Shown here: one piece after another, positions 1-6,316 of the stretch
Numbering within the stretch: position 1 is the first letter of the stretch
How the letters are laid out: the number at the start of each line of letters is the position of its first letter
DNA from: Ignavibacteriales bacterium
GTDB lineage: Bacteria > Bacteroidota > Ignavibacteria > Ignavibacteriales > Ignavibacteriaceae
Direction: 5' to 3'
NCBI GenBank assembly: GCA_027347125.1
Contig: DAIERC010000308.1
Span: 1-7,506, forward strand
DNA length: 7,506 bases
Position numbers and translations under genes: made by a program
The notes under the pieces: generated by a model
Told to the model about the DNA's origin: nothing
Databases searched by the model: none
Seen by the model: the letters and a program-made list of their open reading frames with translations, nothing else

Positions 1-110
1 AAATAATAGCTTAATATTATTGTTACAACAACAGACAAGAAAAAACCGATTAGAAGTTTTTTTTCTACAGAAATATTTTTTAACGGCATTTTTAAAAAAG
101 TTTTTGGCAT
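1..110 (-). CDS. N-terminus of a membrane-anchored protein, partial (runs off left edge)
   Basis: Read on the minus strand from an ATG at 110-108, the frame stays open to the window edge for 36 codons. The peptide starts MPKTFLKMPLKNISVEKK and continues as a hydrophobic stretch, LLIGFFLSVVVTIILSYY (residues 19-36), which looks like a first transmembrane segment after a basic N-terminus (positive-inside). An in-frame TAA lies 30 nt upstream of the ATG with no other start between; a second Met at residue 8 is an alternative start. No clear Shine-Dalgarno is present. The layout (short basic, amphipathic lead followed by one membrane helix) is common in sensor histidine kinases and chemoreceptor-like proteins, but the family cannot be told from 36 residues. 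The gene is divergent from the suf operon and shares its upstream region. It could still be a chance open frame in AT-rich DNA. Confidence 0.5.
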   Translation of the reverse strand, partial: MPKTFLKMPLKNISVEKKLLIGFFLSVVVTIILSYY

Positions 111-220
111 AATGTTTATTATCGAAAAAAGAAGATGTTACTTAATTTCCGGTGATGTTTTCCATTTAAAATAAGAAAAGAATTTATAAAAATATAAGTC
201 ATAACCATCCCGCTTTCTGA

Positions 221-255
221 CAAATGTAAAAATATAGGGTAATCACCCTCACAAA
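221..255 (-). promoter_or_regulatory. Candidate promoter for the divergent left-hand gene
   Basis: On the minus strand, TACATTTG (228 to 221) fits the Bacteroidota -7 consensus TAnnTTTG, and TTTG (255 to 252) could serve as the -33 element. The 23-nt spacing is long, and such motifs arise by chance in AT-rich DNA. It would give a leader of roughly 100 nt before the ATG at 110. The 236-249 inverted repeat lies between the two elements. Confidence 0.22.
236..249. repeat. Small perfect inverted repeat (AGGGT-4-ACCCT)
   Basis: AGGGT (236-240) and ACCCT (245-249) are perfect complements around the 4-nt loop AATC. It is one of the few GC-containing stretches in the AT-rich region between the divergent gene and the suf promoter, about 40 nt upstream of the suf -35 element. 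It could be a small hairpin or a protein-binding dyad. With 5-bp arms, chance is not excluded. Confidence 0.35.
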
Positions 256-284
256 TTCATTTTTTTAACAGAAACAGAAGTATT

Positions 285-308
285 TATCTTGACTTTTTTG
301 TACAGATA
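285..308. promoter_or_regulatory. Candidate Rrf2/IscR-type operator over the -35 element
   Basis: TATCT (285-289) and AGATA (304-308) are perfect inverted arms; the inner AC and GT also match, so 7 of 12 half-site positions are symmetric. The left half, TATCTTGACT, resembles the IscR type 1 half-site (ATASYYGACT in E. coli). The right half, TGTACAGATA, matches 7 of 10 positions of the ideal complement. The dyad overlaps the -35 hexamer, a position suited to repression, and an Rrf2-family regulator gene lies at the end of this cluster. That this protein binds here is inference. Confidence 0.4.
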
Positions 309-319
309 GAGTAGGTTTG
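289..319 (+). promoter_or_regulatory. Putative suf operon promoter
   Basis: TTGACT (289-294) is close to the -35 consensus TTGACA. After a 17-nt spacer comes TAGGTTTG (312-319), which fits both a weak sigma70 -10 (TAGGTT) and the Bacteroidota -7 element TAnnTTTG, with TTG about 20 nt upstream as the -33 element. Transcription would start near 324-327, giving a sufB leader of about 110 nt. This is the best promoter-like match seen in the upstream region and is correctly placed and oriented for the whole suf operon. Confidence 0.6.
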
Positions 320-340
320 AATGTGAATTTAGTTTAATTC

Positions 341-397
341 CTTAACTTCATCCTTCACACGTCGGCAGAAAAGGCTGAGGTTGAGATTGAGTTTAAG
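341..397 (+). promoter_or_regulatory. Imperfect stem-loop in the sufB leader
   Basis: CTTAACTTCA (341-350) can pair with TGAGTTTAAG (388-397) with one mismatch and one G-U pair, and the inner CTTCA (353-357) with TGAGG (376-380), also with one G-U. The loop contains GGCAGAAAAGGC. The right arm is built of three 6-nt units, TGAGGT, TGAGAT and TGAGTT (376-393). The structure falls inside the predicted transcript leader, about 40 nt before the sufB start. It matches no riboswitch class that I recognise; it may be a regulatory leader element or a remnant of a dispersed repeat. Confidence 0.35.
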
Positions 398-435
398 AAA
401 AAACAAAGTATAAATTTTTACATTATGAGAAAATA

Positions 436-1884
436 ATGAGCAGCACAGAAGTTAATCAAATAGAAGAACTAGCCAATAAGGAATATAAATACGGCTTTGT
501 AAGTGAAATTGACGCTGATAGTCTTCCCAAAGGATTGAATGAAGATATTATACGGCAGCTTTCCTCCAAGAAAAATGAACCGGAATTTATGCTTGAATGG
601 CGGCTTAAGGCATACAGACATTGGTTAAATATGCAGGAGCCTAACTGGGCAAATGTTCATTACCAACCGATTGATTACCAGGAAATTTCATACTACTCGG
701 CGCCAAAGAAAAAACCGCAGCTTAACAGCCTGAATGAAGTTGATCCTCAATTATTGGAGACATACGAAAAGTTAGGAATATCTCTTGATGAACAGAAAAG
801 ATTATCCGGTGTGGCCGTTGACGCCGTATTCGACAGCGTTTCGGTTGCAACTACATTTAAAGAAAAACTTTCGGAACTCGGAATAATTTTTTGCTCGATG
901 TCCGAAGCTATTAAAAATCATCCCGAACTTATAAAAAAATATTTGGGAAGCGTTGTGCCTTATACCGATAATTATTTCGCTTCGCTCAACTCGGCTGTAT
1001 TTAGCGACGGCTCATTTGCGTACATTCCCAAAGGCGTTCGCTGCCCCATGGAATTATCAACTTATTTCAGGATAAACGCCGCAAACACCGGGCAGTTTGA
1101 GAGAACATTAATTGTTGCCGACGAAGGCTCTTACGTAAGCTACCTTGAAGGCTGCACCGCACCGATGCGAGACGAAAATCAGCTTCACGCGGCAGTGGTT
1201 GAACTTGTTGCACTTGACAACGCGCAGATAAAATATTCAACCGTGCAAAACTGGTACCCCGGCGACAAAAACGGTAAAGGTGGAATTTATAATTTTGTAA
1301 CCAAACGTGGGGCGTGCAGAGGTGTTAATTCAAAAATTTCATGGACGCAGGTTGAAACCGGCTCGGCTATAACCTGGAAATATCCGAGCTGTATTTTGCA
1401 AGGTGATAATTCAATTGGCGAATTTTATTCTGTTGCGATGACAAACAATTATCAGCAGGCCGATACAGGCACCAAGATGATACACATCGGAAAAAATACC
1501 AGAAGCACGATTATCTCAAAAGGTATTTCCGCGGGCAAAAGCAATAACAGCTACAGAGGTTTGGTAAAAGTTGGAAGGAATGCCGAGAACGCCAGAAATT
1601 TTTCTCAATGCGACTCCTTATTAATCGGCGATAAATGCGGCGCTCATACATTTCCGTATCTTGAGATAAATAATTCTTCGGCGCAGGTTGAGCACGAAGC
1701 AACAACTTCAAAAATTGGTGAAGATCAAATTTTCTACCTTAACCAGCGCGGCATCTCTACGGAAGACGCTATTGGCATGATAGTAAACGGCTACTGCAAA
1801 GAAGTATTCAAAGAGCTTCCTATGGAATTTGCGGTAGAGGCTCAAAAATTATTGAGTGTTAGTCTTGAAGGAAGCGTTGGATAA
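436..1884 (+). CDS. sufB: Fe-S cluster assembly scaffold protein SufB
   Basis: SufB is the main scaffold subunit of the cytosolic SufBC2D complex, on which Fe-S clusters are built with sulfur from SufS and ATP hydrolysis by SufC. At 482 aa it has the full family length (E. coli SufB, 495). The N-terminal helical part holds the typical EPEFMLEWRLKAYRHW (48-63). The central beta-helix domain has VRCPMELSTYFRIN (201-214), EGCTAP with C240, and WTQVETGSAITWKYPS (303-318). Near the C-terminus are QCDS with C392, CGAHTFPY (401-408) and EHEATTS with H420-E421. By alignment from memory, C392 and H420/E421 match E. coli C405 and H433/E434, needed for cluster formation; C240 probably matches C254. No CxxCxxxC motif is present. 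The ATG at 436 begins the expected N-terminus, though no good Shine-Dalgarno precedes it. First gene of the operon, 44 nt before sufC. Confidence 0.98.
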   Translation: MSSTEVNQIEELANKEYKYGFVSEIDADSLPKGLNEDIIRQLSSKKNEPEFMLEWRLKAYRHWLNMQEPNWANVHYQPIDYQEISYYSAPKKKPQLNSLNEVDPQLLETYEKLGISLDEQKRLSGVAVDAVFDSVSVATTFKEKLSELGIIFCSMSEAIKNHPELIKKYLGSVVPYTDNYFASLNSAVFSDGSFAYIPKGVRCPMELSTYFRINAANTGQFERTLIVADEGSYVSYLEGCTAPMRDENQLHAAVVELVALDNAQIKYSTVQNWYPGDKNGKGGIYNFVTKRGACRGVNSKISWTQVETGSAITWKYPSCILQGDNSIGEFYSVAMTNNYQQADTGTKMIHIGKNTRSTIISKGISAGKSNNSYRGLVKVGRNAENARNFSQCDSLLIGDKCGAHTFPYLEINNSSAQVEHEATTSKIGEDQIFYLNQRGISTEDAIGMIVNGYCKEVFKELPMEFAVEAQKLLSVSLEGSVG

Positions 1885-1887
1885 GAC

Positions 1888-1913
1888 AATTAAAAATTAG
1901 GAATTAAAAATTA
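1888..1913 (+). repeat. Tandem AATTAAAAATTA repeat between sufB and sufC
   Basis: The 12-mer AATTAAAAATTA occurs at 1888-1899 and again at 1902-1913, a 14-nt period. A further shortened unit, AAAATT, follows. It fills most of the 44-nt sufB-sufC gap. The low complexity may be a slippage product or a dispersed AT repeat; no protein-coding sense is seen. Confidence 0.6.
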
Positions 1914-1928
1914 AAATTGAGAAATAAA

Positions 1929-2690
1929 ATGTTAGAAATTAAAAATTTGCATGCGAATATAGGTAATAAAGAAATACTAAAAGGCATCAACCTAAAAGTA
2001 AATGCAGGTGAAGTGCACGCTATTATGGGGCCAAACGGCGGCGGTAAAAGTACACTGGCTTCCGTTCTGGCCGGAAAAGAAGGCTACGTGGTGACAAAAG
2101 GCGAAGTAATTTACAACGGAAAAAATTTGTTGGAACTTTCACCTGAAGACCGTGCCAGGGAAGGTATATTTCTTGCATTCCAGTACCCGGTTGAAATTCC
2201 AGGTGTAAGCAATACTAATCTGCTAAAAACCGCTTTGAATGAAATAAAAAAATACAGAGGCGAAGAAGAACTTGACGCGATGGAGTTTTTAACCCTCATC
2301 AAGCAAAGGATGAAAATAGTTGAGCTTGACCAGACATTATTAAGCAGATCGGTTAACGAAGGATTTTCTGGCGGTGAGAAAAAACGAAACGAGATTTTCC
2401 AGATGGCAGTGTTAGAGCCCAAATTAGCAATACTTGATGAAACCGATTCGGGGCTGGATATTGATGCGCTTAGAATTGTTGCTAACGGCGTTAACAAATT
2501 AAAATCAAAAGAGCGAGCTACAATTGTTATAACCCATTACCAGCGGCTACTTGATTATATTGTGCCCGATGTGGTTCATGTTTTATATAACGGCAAGATT
2601 GTTAAATCTGGCGGTAAAGAATTAGCGCTTGAACTTGAAGAAAAAGGTTACGACTGGATTAAAGATCCTAAAGAGTTAATTGAACATTAA
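1929..2690 (+). CDS. sufC: Fe-S cluster assembly ATPase SufC
   Basis: SufC is the ABC-type ATPase of the SufBC2D scaffold; it is cytosolic, has no membrane segment, and its ATP-driven dimerisation opens the SufB-SufD interface for cluster assembly. All ABC motifs are intact: Walker A GPNGGGKST (34-42), Q-loop Q85 in FQYP, signature FSGGE (146-150) followed by KKRNEI, Walker B LAILDE (166-171), D-loop SGLD (174-177), and H-loop H203. The stretch FQYPVEIPGVS and the ETDSGLDIDAL segment are typical of SufC rather than of transporter ATPases. I chose the ATG at 1929 (253 aa; E. coli SufC is 248), which gives MLEIKNLHA, the usual SufC start. A TTG at 1917 would add four residues (MRNK) and looks less likely. 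GAGA at 1919-1922 is a weak possible ribosome site. The gene sits between sufB and sufD. Confidence 0.98.
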   Translation: MLEIKNLHANIGNKEILKGINLKVNAGEVHAIMGPNGGGKSTLASVLAGKEGYVVTKGEVIYNGKNLLELSPEDRAREGIFLAFQYPVEIPGVSNTNLLKTALNEIKKYRGEEELDAMEFLTLIKQRMKIVELDQTLLSRSVNEGFSGGEKKRNEIFQMAVLEPKLAILDETDSGLDIDALRIVANGVNKLKSKERATIVITHYQRLLDYIVPDVVHVLYNGKIVKSGGKELALELEEKGYDWIKDPKELIEH

Positions 2691-2768
2691 TTTTAAATTT
2701 GAATAATTATCATCCGCATTAATATTTTTTAATATGGATAAATTAAGACTTACGGAGTTTATAAATAA

Positions 2769-4088
2769 ATGAGTCAGATTTTGGATTTAAAAAATTGGTA
2801 TTTGTCTAACTTCAAATCTTTCGAGCACAGTTTGAACGGTGAAAGCAATCACCCCATACATGCGCTTCGCAAACAGGCTATCGAAAGATTTTCGGAACTA
2901 AACTTCCCCACCACTCATGATGAGGACTGGAAGTACACAAATATTTCCTCTTTATTGAAGTATAATTTCAAGCCGTCCGTTGGCAGATACAAATTAAAGC
3001 GGGAGCAAATAACTTCATTATTATTCGGCGACATGAAGTGCAGCCTGTTGGTATTTATTAACGGACACTATTCCGAAGCACTATCGGATGTTAAAAATTT
3101 TTCCAAAGGAATAATAGCCGGCAGCATTGAGGCAGAGCTTAAAAATAATTCGGAAATTTTATACAAACATTTCGGTAAGTATGCCGATTATAAAGAACAA
3201 ATCTTTACCGCGCTAAGTACGGCTTTTACTAAAGACGGGGCTTTCGTTTATGTGCCTGACGGAAAAATTGTAGAAGACCCTATTCATATTTTGTTCGTAT
3301 CTTCTTCCGAAAACGAAAACATAATATCCCAGCCGAGAAATTTATTCATCGCCGGGAAAAATTCGCAGGTAAGTATAATAGAGCATTATGCTGCCTTAAA
3401 CGAAGATGTTTATTTTACGAATTCCGTTACCGAAATATATACTGATGAAAACGCTGTGGTTGATTATATGAAACTTCAGGAAGAAAGTAAAAAAGCTTTT
3501 CATGTTTCAAGAATTGAAGTTAGCCAGGAAAGAAACAGCAATTTTACTTCTCATTCAATTTCTATGGGCAGCGAAATATCAAGAAACGACATCAACGCTA
3601 AGTTTAATAACGACGGCGGTGAAAGCACGTTAAACGGTCTATACATTTTAGCAGGCGATCAATTATTCGATACACATACTTTAATTGATCACGCTAAGCC
3701 GAACTGTAACAGTCATGAACATTATAAAGGGATTTTAACCGATAAGTCTCGCGGTGTTTTTAACGGTAAGGTAATTGTACGGCCCGACGCGCAAAAGACA
3801 AACGCATTCCAGGAAAACAACAATATAATTCTTTCCGATGGCGCGCTGGTTAATACAAAGCCGCAGCTTGAAATTTTTGCCGATGATGTGAAATGTTCTC
3901 ACGGGGCTACTATTGGGCGCCTTGACGAGGACGCGTTGTTTTATCTTAAATCAAGGGGTATCGGTGAAGAAAAAAGCAAGATCATCCTCCTTCACGCCTT
4001 TGCAAGCGATATTGTAAAAACAATAAAAGTGGAAGCGGTAAAAAAATACCTTGAAGCAATTTTGGAAAACCGTTTTCAGCATGAATAA
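2769..4088 (+). CDS. sufD: Fe-S cluster assembly protein SufD
   Basis: SufD is the SufB paralogue that completes the SufBC2D complex; it is linked to iron entry and forms the cluster-building interface with SufB. The 439-aa length fits the family (E. coli 423). The N-terminal domain has the typical LNFPTTHDEDWKYTNIS (44-60). The middle is a beta-helix domain rather poorly conserved at sequence level, as usual for SufD. The C-terminal part holds HEHYKGILTDKSRGVFNGK (316-334), NAFQENNNIILSDGA (345-359), and DDVKCSHGATIGRLDEDALF (372-391), where C376 and H378 match E. coli C358 and H360. FYLKSRGI (391-398) is shared with SufB (FYLNQRGI). The 78-nt gap after sufC is the longest inside sufBCDSUT and contains a weak interrupted hairpin at 2712-2739. 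GGAG at 2754-2757 lies 11 nt before the ATG, long for a Shine-Dalgarno. Confidence 0.97.
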   Translation: MSQILDLKNWYLSNFKSFEHSLNGESNHPIHALRKQAIERFSELNFPTTHDEDWKYTNISSLLKYNFKPSVGRYKLKREQITSLLFGDMKCSLLVFINGHYSEALSDVKNFSKGIIAGSIEAELKNNSEILYKHFGKYADYKEQIFTALSTAFTKDGAFVYVPDGKIVEDPIHILFVSSSENENIISQPRNLFIAGKNSQVSIIEHYAALNEDVYFTNSVTEIYTDENAVVDYMKLQEESKKAFHVSRIEVSQERNSNFTSHSISMGSEISRNDINAKFNNDGGESTLNGLYILAGDQLFDTHTLIDHAKPNCNSHEHYKGILTDKSRGVFNGKVIVRPDAQKTNAFQENNNIILSDGALVNTKPQLEIFADDVKCSHGATIGRLDEDALFYLKSRGIGEEKSKIILLHAFASDIVKTIKVEAVKKYLEAILENRFQHE

Positions 4089-4109
4089 AAAGCAGGAATT
4101 AATTTTATT

Positions 4110-5360
4110 ATGAAATCTGATTTAAACAGAAATAACGTAACATATTATCAACTGGAAAAAATAAGGCAAGATTTTCCAATACTGAAAAAACTAATTCACG
4201 GAAAACCTCTCTGCTATTTAGACAACGCCGCCACGACGCAAAAACCGCAAGCTGTAATTGACGCGCTGGTTGAATATTATTCTTCGATGAATGCGAATAT
4301 TCACCGGGCGGTACACCATCTTAGCGAAGCATCTACAAAAGCGTTTGAAGATTCGCGCAAAAAAGTTAAGAACTTTATTAATGCCGCATCCGAAAAAGAA
4401 ATTATTTTTACCAGAGGAACTACGGAATCAATCAACCTGGTGGCAAATACATTCGGAAGGAATAAATTAAAAGAGGGGGATGAGATAATAATCTCCGGGA
4501 TGGAACACCATTCCAACATTGTTCCGTGGCAATTTTTAAGAGACGAGAAAAATATCAAGCTGAAAGTTATTCCTCTTAACGATAAAGGGGAAATAATATT
4601 CGAAGAATTTGAAAAGATGATTACCGGCAAGACTAAGCTTGTTTCCATTGTTTATGTTTCAAACTCCCTGGGCACAATTAATCCGGTTGAAAGAATAATT
4701 GAAACCGCGCATCGTAATAACATACCGGTGCTTGTAGATGCCGCACAGGCTATTCAACATTTGAAAATAGATGTTCAAAAACTCGATTGCGATTTCCTGG
4801 CGTTCTCCGGCCATAAAATTTACGGCCCAACCGGCATAGGCATACTTTACGGAAAGCAAAATATACTTGAATCGCTTCCGCCTTTTCTAGGCGGCGGAGA
4901 CATGATCTCGAAAGTTACATTCGAAGAAACGACTTATAACGAACTTCCTTATAAATTTGAAGCCGGCACATCAAACATTGCCGATGCAATAGGGCTTGGC
5001 GTTGCACTGGATTATGTTTCCGGAATCGGCATAGATGCCATTGCGGCGCACGAAGCAGAGCTGCTTAAATACGCAACCGAACGTTTGATGGAAATACCGG
5101 GATTAAAAATTATAGGTCAGGCCGAAAACAAAAGCAGTGTTATATCGTTTGTTTTCGACAACATTCATCCACACGACGTAGGAACATTCCTAGATTTTGA
5201 GGGAGTTGCGATCAGAACCGGACATCATTGCACTCAACCGGTTATGCTGCGCTATAATATACCGGCAACTTCACGCGCTTCATTTGCTTTATACAACAGC
5301 CGGGAAGAAATAGATATTCTTTTTAACGGGCTCAAAAAAATTATTGAGGTTTTTTCTTAA
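4110..5360 (+). CDS. sufS: Cysteine desulfurase SufS (group II)
   Basis: SufS is a PLP-dependent enzyme that removes sulfur from L-cysteine, giving alanine and an enzyme-bound persulfide that is passed to SufU. At 416 aa it is of normal length (E. coli 406). Visible residues: YLDNAATTQKP (36-46), RGTTESIN (102-109), H133 in MEHHSN stacking on PLP, D210 and Q213 in VDAAQ, the Schiff-base lysine K236 in SGHKIYGPTG, the persulfide cysteine C374 in RTGHHCTQP, and R389 binding the substrate carboxylate. These sit ten positions after the E. coli K226, C364 and R379. The short active-site loop around C374 and the RTGHHC context mark group II (SufS/CsdA) rather than IscS/NifS. The gap after sufD is 21 nt, with AGGA at 4094-4097, 12 nt before the ATG. 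The partner sufU follows immediately, as expected for SufU-dependent enzymes. Confidence 0.98.
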   Translation: MKSDLNRNNVTYYQLEKIRQDFPILKKLIHGKPLCYLDNAATTQKPQAVIDALVEYYSSMNANIHRAVHHLSEASTKAFEDSRKKVKNFINAASEKEIIFTRGTTESINLVANTFGRNKLKEGDEIIISGMEHHSNIVPWQFLRDEKNIKLKVIPLNDKGEIIFEEFEKMITGKTKLVSIVYVSNSLGTINPVERIIETAHRNNIPVLVDAAQAIQHLKIDVQKLDCDFLAFSGHKIYGPTGIGILYGKQNILESLPPFLGGGDMISKVTFEETTYNELPYKFEAGTSNIADAIGLGVALDYVSGIGIDAIAAHEAELLKYATERLMEIPGLKIIGQAENKSSVISFVFDNIHPHDVGTFLDFEGVAIRTGHHCTQPVMLRYNIPATSRASFALYNSREEIDILFNGLKKIIEVFS

Positions 5361-5377
5361 GCGGAGATCTATAAATA

Positions 5378-5845
5378 ATGGACAATGAACTTAGAGAACT
5401 TTACCAGCAGGTAATACTAGATCATAACAAGAGCCCCAGAAATTTTAGAAAACCGGAACACGCGAATCATTCGGCTGAAGGATACAATCCTCTTTGCGGC
5501 GACAGGATAGATATTTACCTGGAACTGGAAAACGGAATAGTTAAAGACATCGGCTTTCAGGGCTCCGGATGCGCTATTTCCAAAGCTTCGGCCTCTTTAA
5601 TGAGCTCAATAATAAAGGGCAAAACAAAAAAAGAAGCGGAAATACTCTTTAATAAATTTCATGATTTAATAACCGGCAAGCTTGGTGATGAACCGGATAT
5701 TGAGGAGCTTGGAAAACTTGCCGTGTTTGCGGGCGTTAGAGAATTCCCGGCAAGAGTAAAATGCGCAAGCCTTGCCTGGCATACAATGGTTTCAGCGTTG
5801 AACGAAGACAAAAAAAATATTTCAACAGAAGATGCATCAAATTAA
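5378..5845 (+). CDS. sufU: Zinc-dependent sulfurtransferase SufU (IscU/NifU-N-like)
   Basis: SufU accepts the persulfide from SufS and relays sulfur to the SufBCD scaffold. The 155-aa protein has the four expected zinc ligands: C40 and D42 in NPLCGDRID, C65 in GSGCAISKAS, and C129 in RVKCASLAWH. They match C41, D43, C66 and C128 of B. subtilis SufU. The insertion between the C65 helix and C129 (about 90-120, FHDLITG...LGKLAVFAGV), followed by REFPARVKCA, separates SufU from scaffold-type IscU, which lacks this insert and has the LPPVK chaperone site. So this gene replaces sufE in the operon. The tail after about 144 is polar and probably disordered. Only 17 nt separate it from sufS. GGAG at 5363-5366 lies 11 nt before the ATG, in a context much like that before sufD. 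The stop codon is directly followed by the sufT ATG. Confidence 0.95.
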   Translation: MDNELRELYQQVILDHNKSPRNFRKPEHANHSAEGYNPLCGDRIDIYLELENGIVKDIGFQGSGCAISKASASLMSSIIKGKTKKEAEILFNKFHDLITGKLGDEPDIEELGKLAVFAGVREFPARVKCASLAWHTMVSALNEDKKNISTEDASN

Positions 5846-6181
5846 ATGAAAACTACCGAGATGGAAACAGTAAACAAACAAGAACTCGAAGAAAAAATTA
5901 TACAAACATTAAAAACTTGTTACGATCCCGAAATACCGGTGGATATTTTTGAGCTTGGTTTAATTTATGAGATAAGTATTGATGACAATGCCGACGTAAA
6001 TGTAAAGATGACTTTAACTTCACCGGCGTGCCCGGTGGCAGGTTCGCTTCCGCCTGAGGTTGAAGCGAAACTTAGAGCAATGCCCGAAGTTAACAATGTA
6101 AAAATTGAGCTTGTATGGAATCCGCCGTGGGACAGGGATATGATGTCTGAAGTTGCAAAAGTAGAATTGGGTATGTACTAA
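5846..6181 (+). CDS. sufT: SufT-like Fe-S maturation protein (DUF59/MIP18 family)
   Basis: DUF59 proteins such as SufT act in Fe-S protein maturation, probably in delivery of clusters to target proteins; the exact reaction is not settled. The 111-aa protein is essentially one domain: an N-terminal helix (about 10-24), YDPEIPVDIFELGLIY (26-41), TLTSPACPVAG (56-66) with the conserved C62, and the C-terminal WNPPWDRDMMSEVAKVELGM (91-110). The WNPPW and ELG ending is typical of the SufT and PaaD-like branch; the suf context makes SufT the better name than PaaD. It begins at the base after the sufU stop, so the two are probably translated by coupled or re-initiating ribosomes; a later Met at residue 6 is an alternative start. 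C25 is an extra cysteine next to the DPE motif, and I do not know if it matters. It ends the tightly packed part of the operon. Confidence 0.92.
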   Translation: MKTTEMETVNKQELEEKIIQTLKTCYDPEIPVDIFELGLIYEISIDDNADVNVKMTLTSPACPVAGSLPPEVEAKLRAMPEVNNVKIELVWNPPWDRDMMSEVAKVELGMY

Positions 6182-6211
6182 AAAAGTTCAAGACTATAAG
6201 TTGACAGGCAG

Positions 6212-6235
6212 GTTCAATAAAAATTTTTTTTGAAC
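6212..6235. repeat. Near-perfect 24-bp palindrome after sufT
   Basis: GTTCAATAAAAA (6212-6223) and TTTTTTTTGAAC (6224-6235) are complementary at 11 of 12 positions. A second GTTCAA at 6186-6191 could pair with the same TTGAAC. A consensus -35 hexamer TTGACA stands at 6201-6206, but no acceptable -10 is found 16-18 nt further. The palindrome could be a weak terminator or attenuator of the suf transcript, or a binding site ahead of the bacilliredoxin gene. The AT-only core makes a strong RNA hairpin unlikely. Confidence 0.4.
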
Positions 6236-6316
6236 TTAACCTTTAACTCGTAAATTAAATGCAAAAGATTATATTATTGAAAGATTAAGTATAAAGATAA
6301 AAAATAGGAGAAAGAT

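Noticed and set aside
38..66. AGAAAAAAC / GTTTTTTTTCT inverted repeat as a terminator
   Set aside because: It lies within the putative divergent coding sequence, in Lys and Phe codons; the stem is almost only A-T and lacks a GC core.
1917..1928. TTG start adding four residues to SufC
   Set aside because: The ATG at 1929 gives the family's usual MLEIKNL beginning; MRNK has no support.
2111..2497. 128-codon open frame on the minus strand inside sufC
   Set aside because: It lies opposite the conserved ATPase motifs of SufC, and its Ser-rich composition is typical of an antisense shadow.
2712..2739. Interrupted hairpin (ATCC, ATATT / AATAT, GGAT) between sufC and sufD
   Set aside because: The stem is AT-rich with a 6-nt bulge and no terminator-like tail; not enough for a regulatory call, though the gap is the longest inside sufBCDSUT.
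4878..4894. Hairpin CCGCC-7-GGCGG inside sufS
   Set aside because: It encodes the conserved LPPFLGGGD segment of SufS; the repeat follows from proline and glycine codons, and no T tract follows it.
5761..5952. Open frame bridging the end of sufU and the start of sufT
   Set aside because: Both overlapped genes are well conserved in another frame, and the peptide has no recognisable features; the frame is a shadow.
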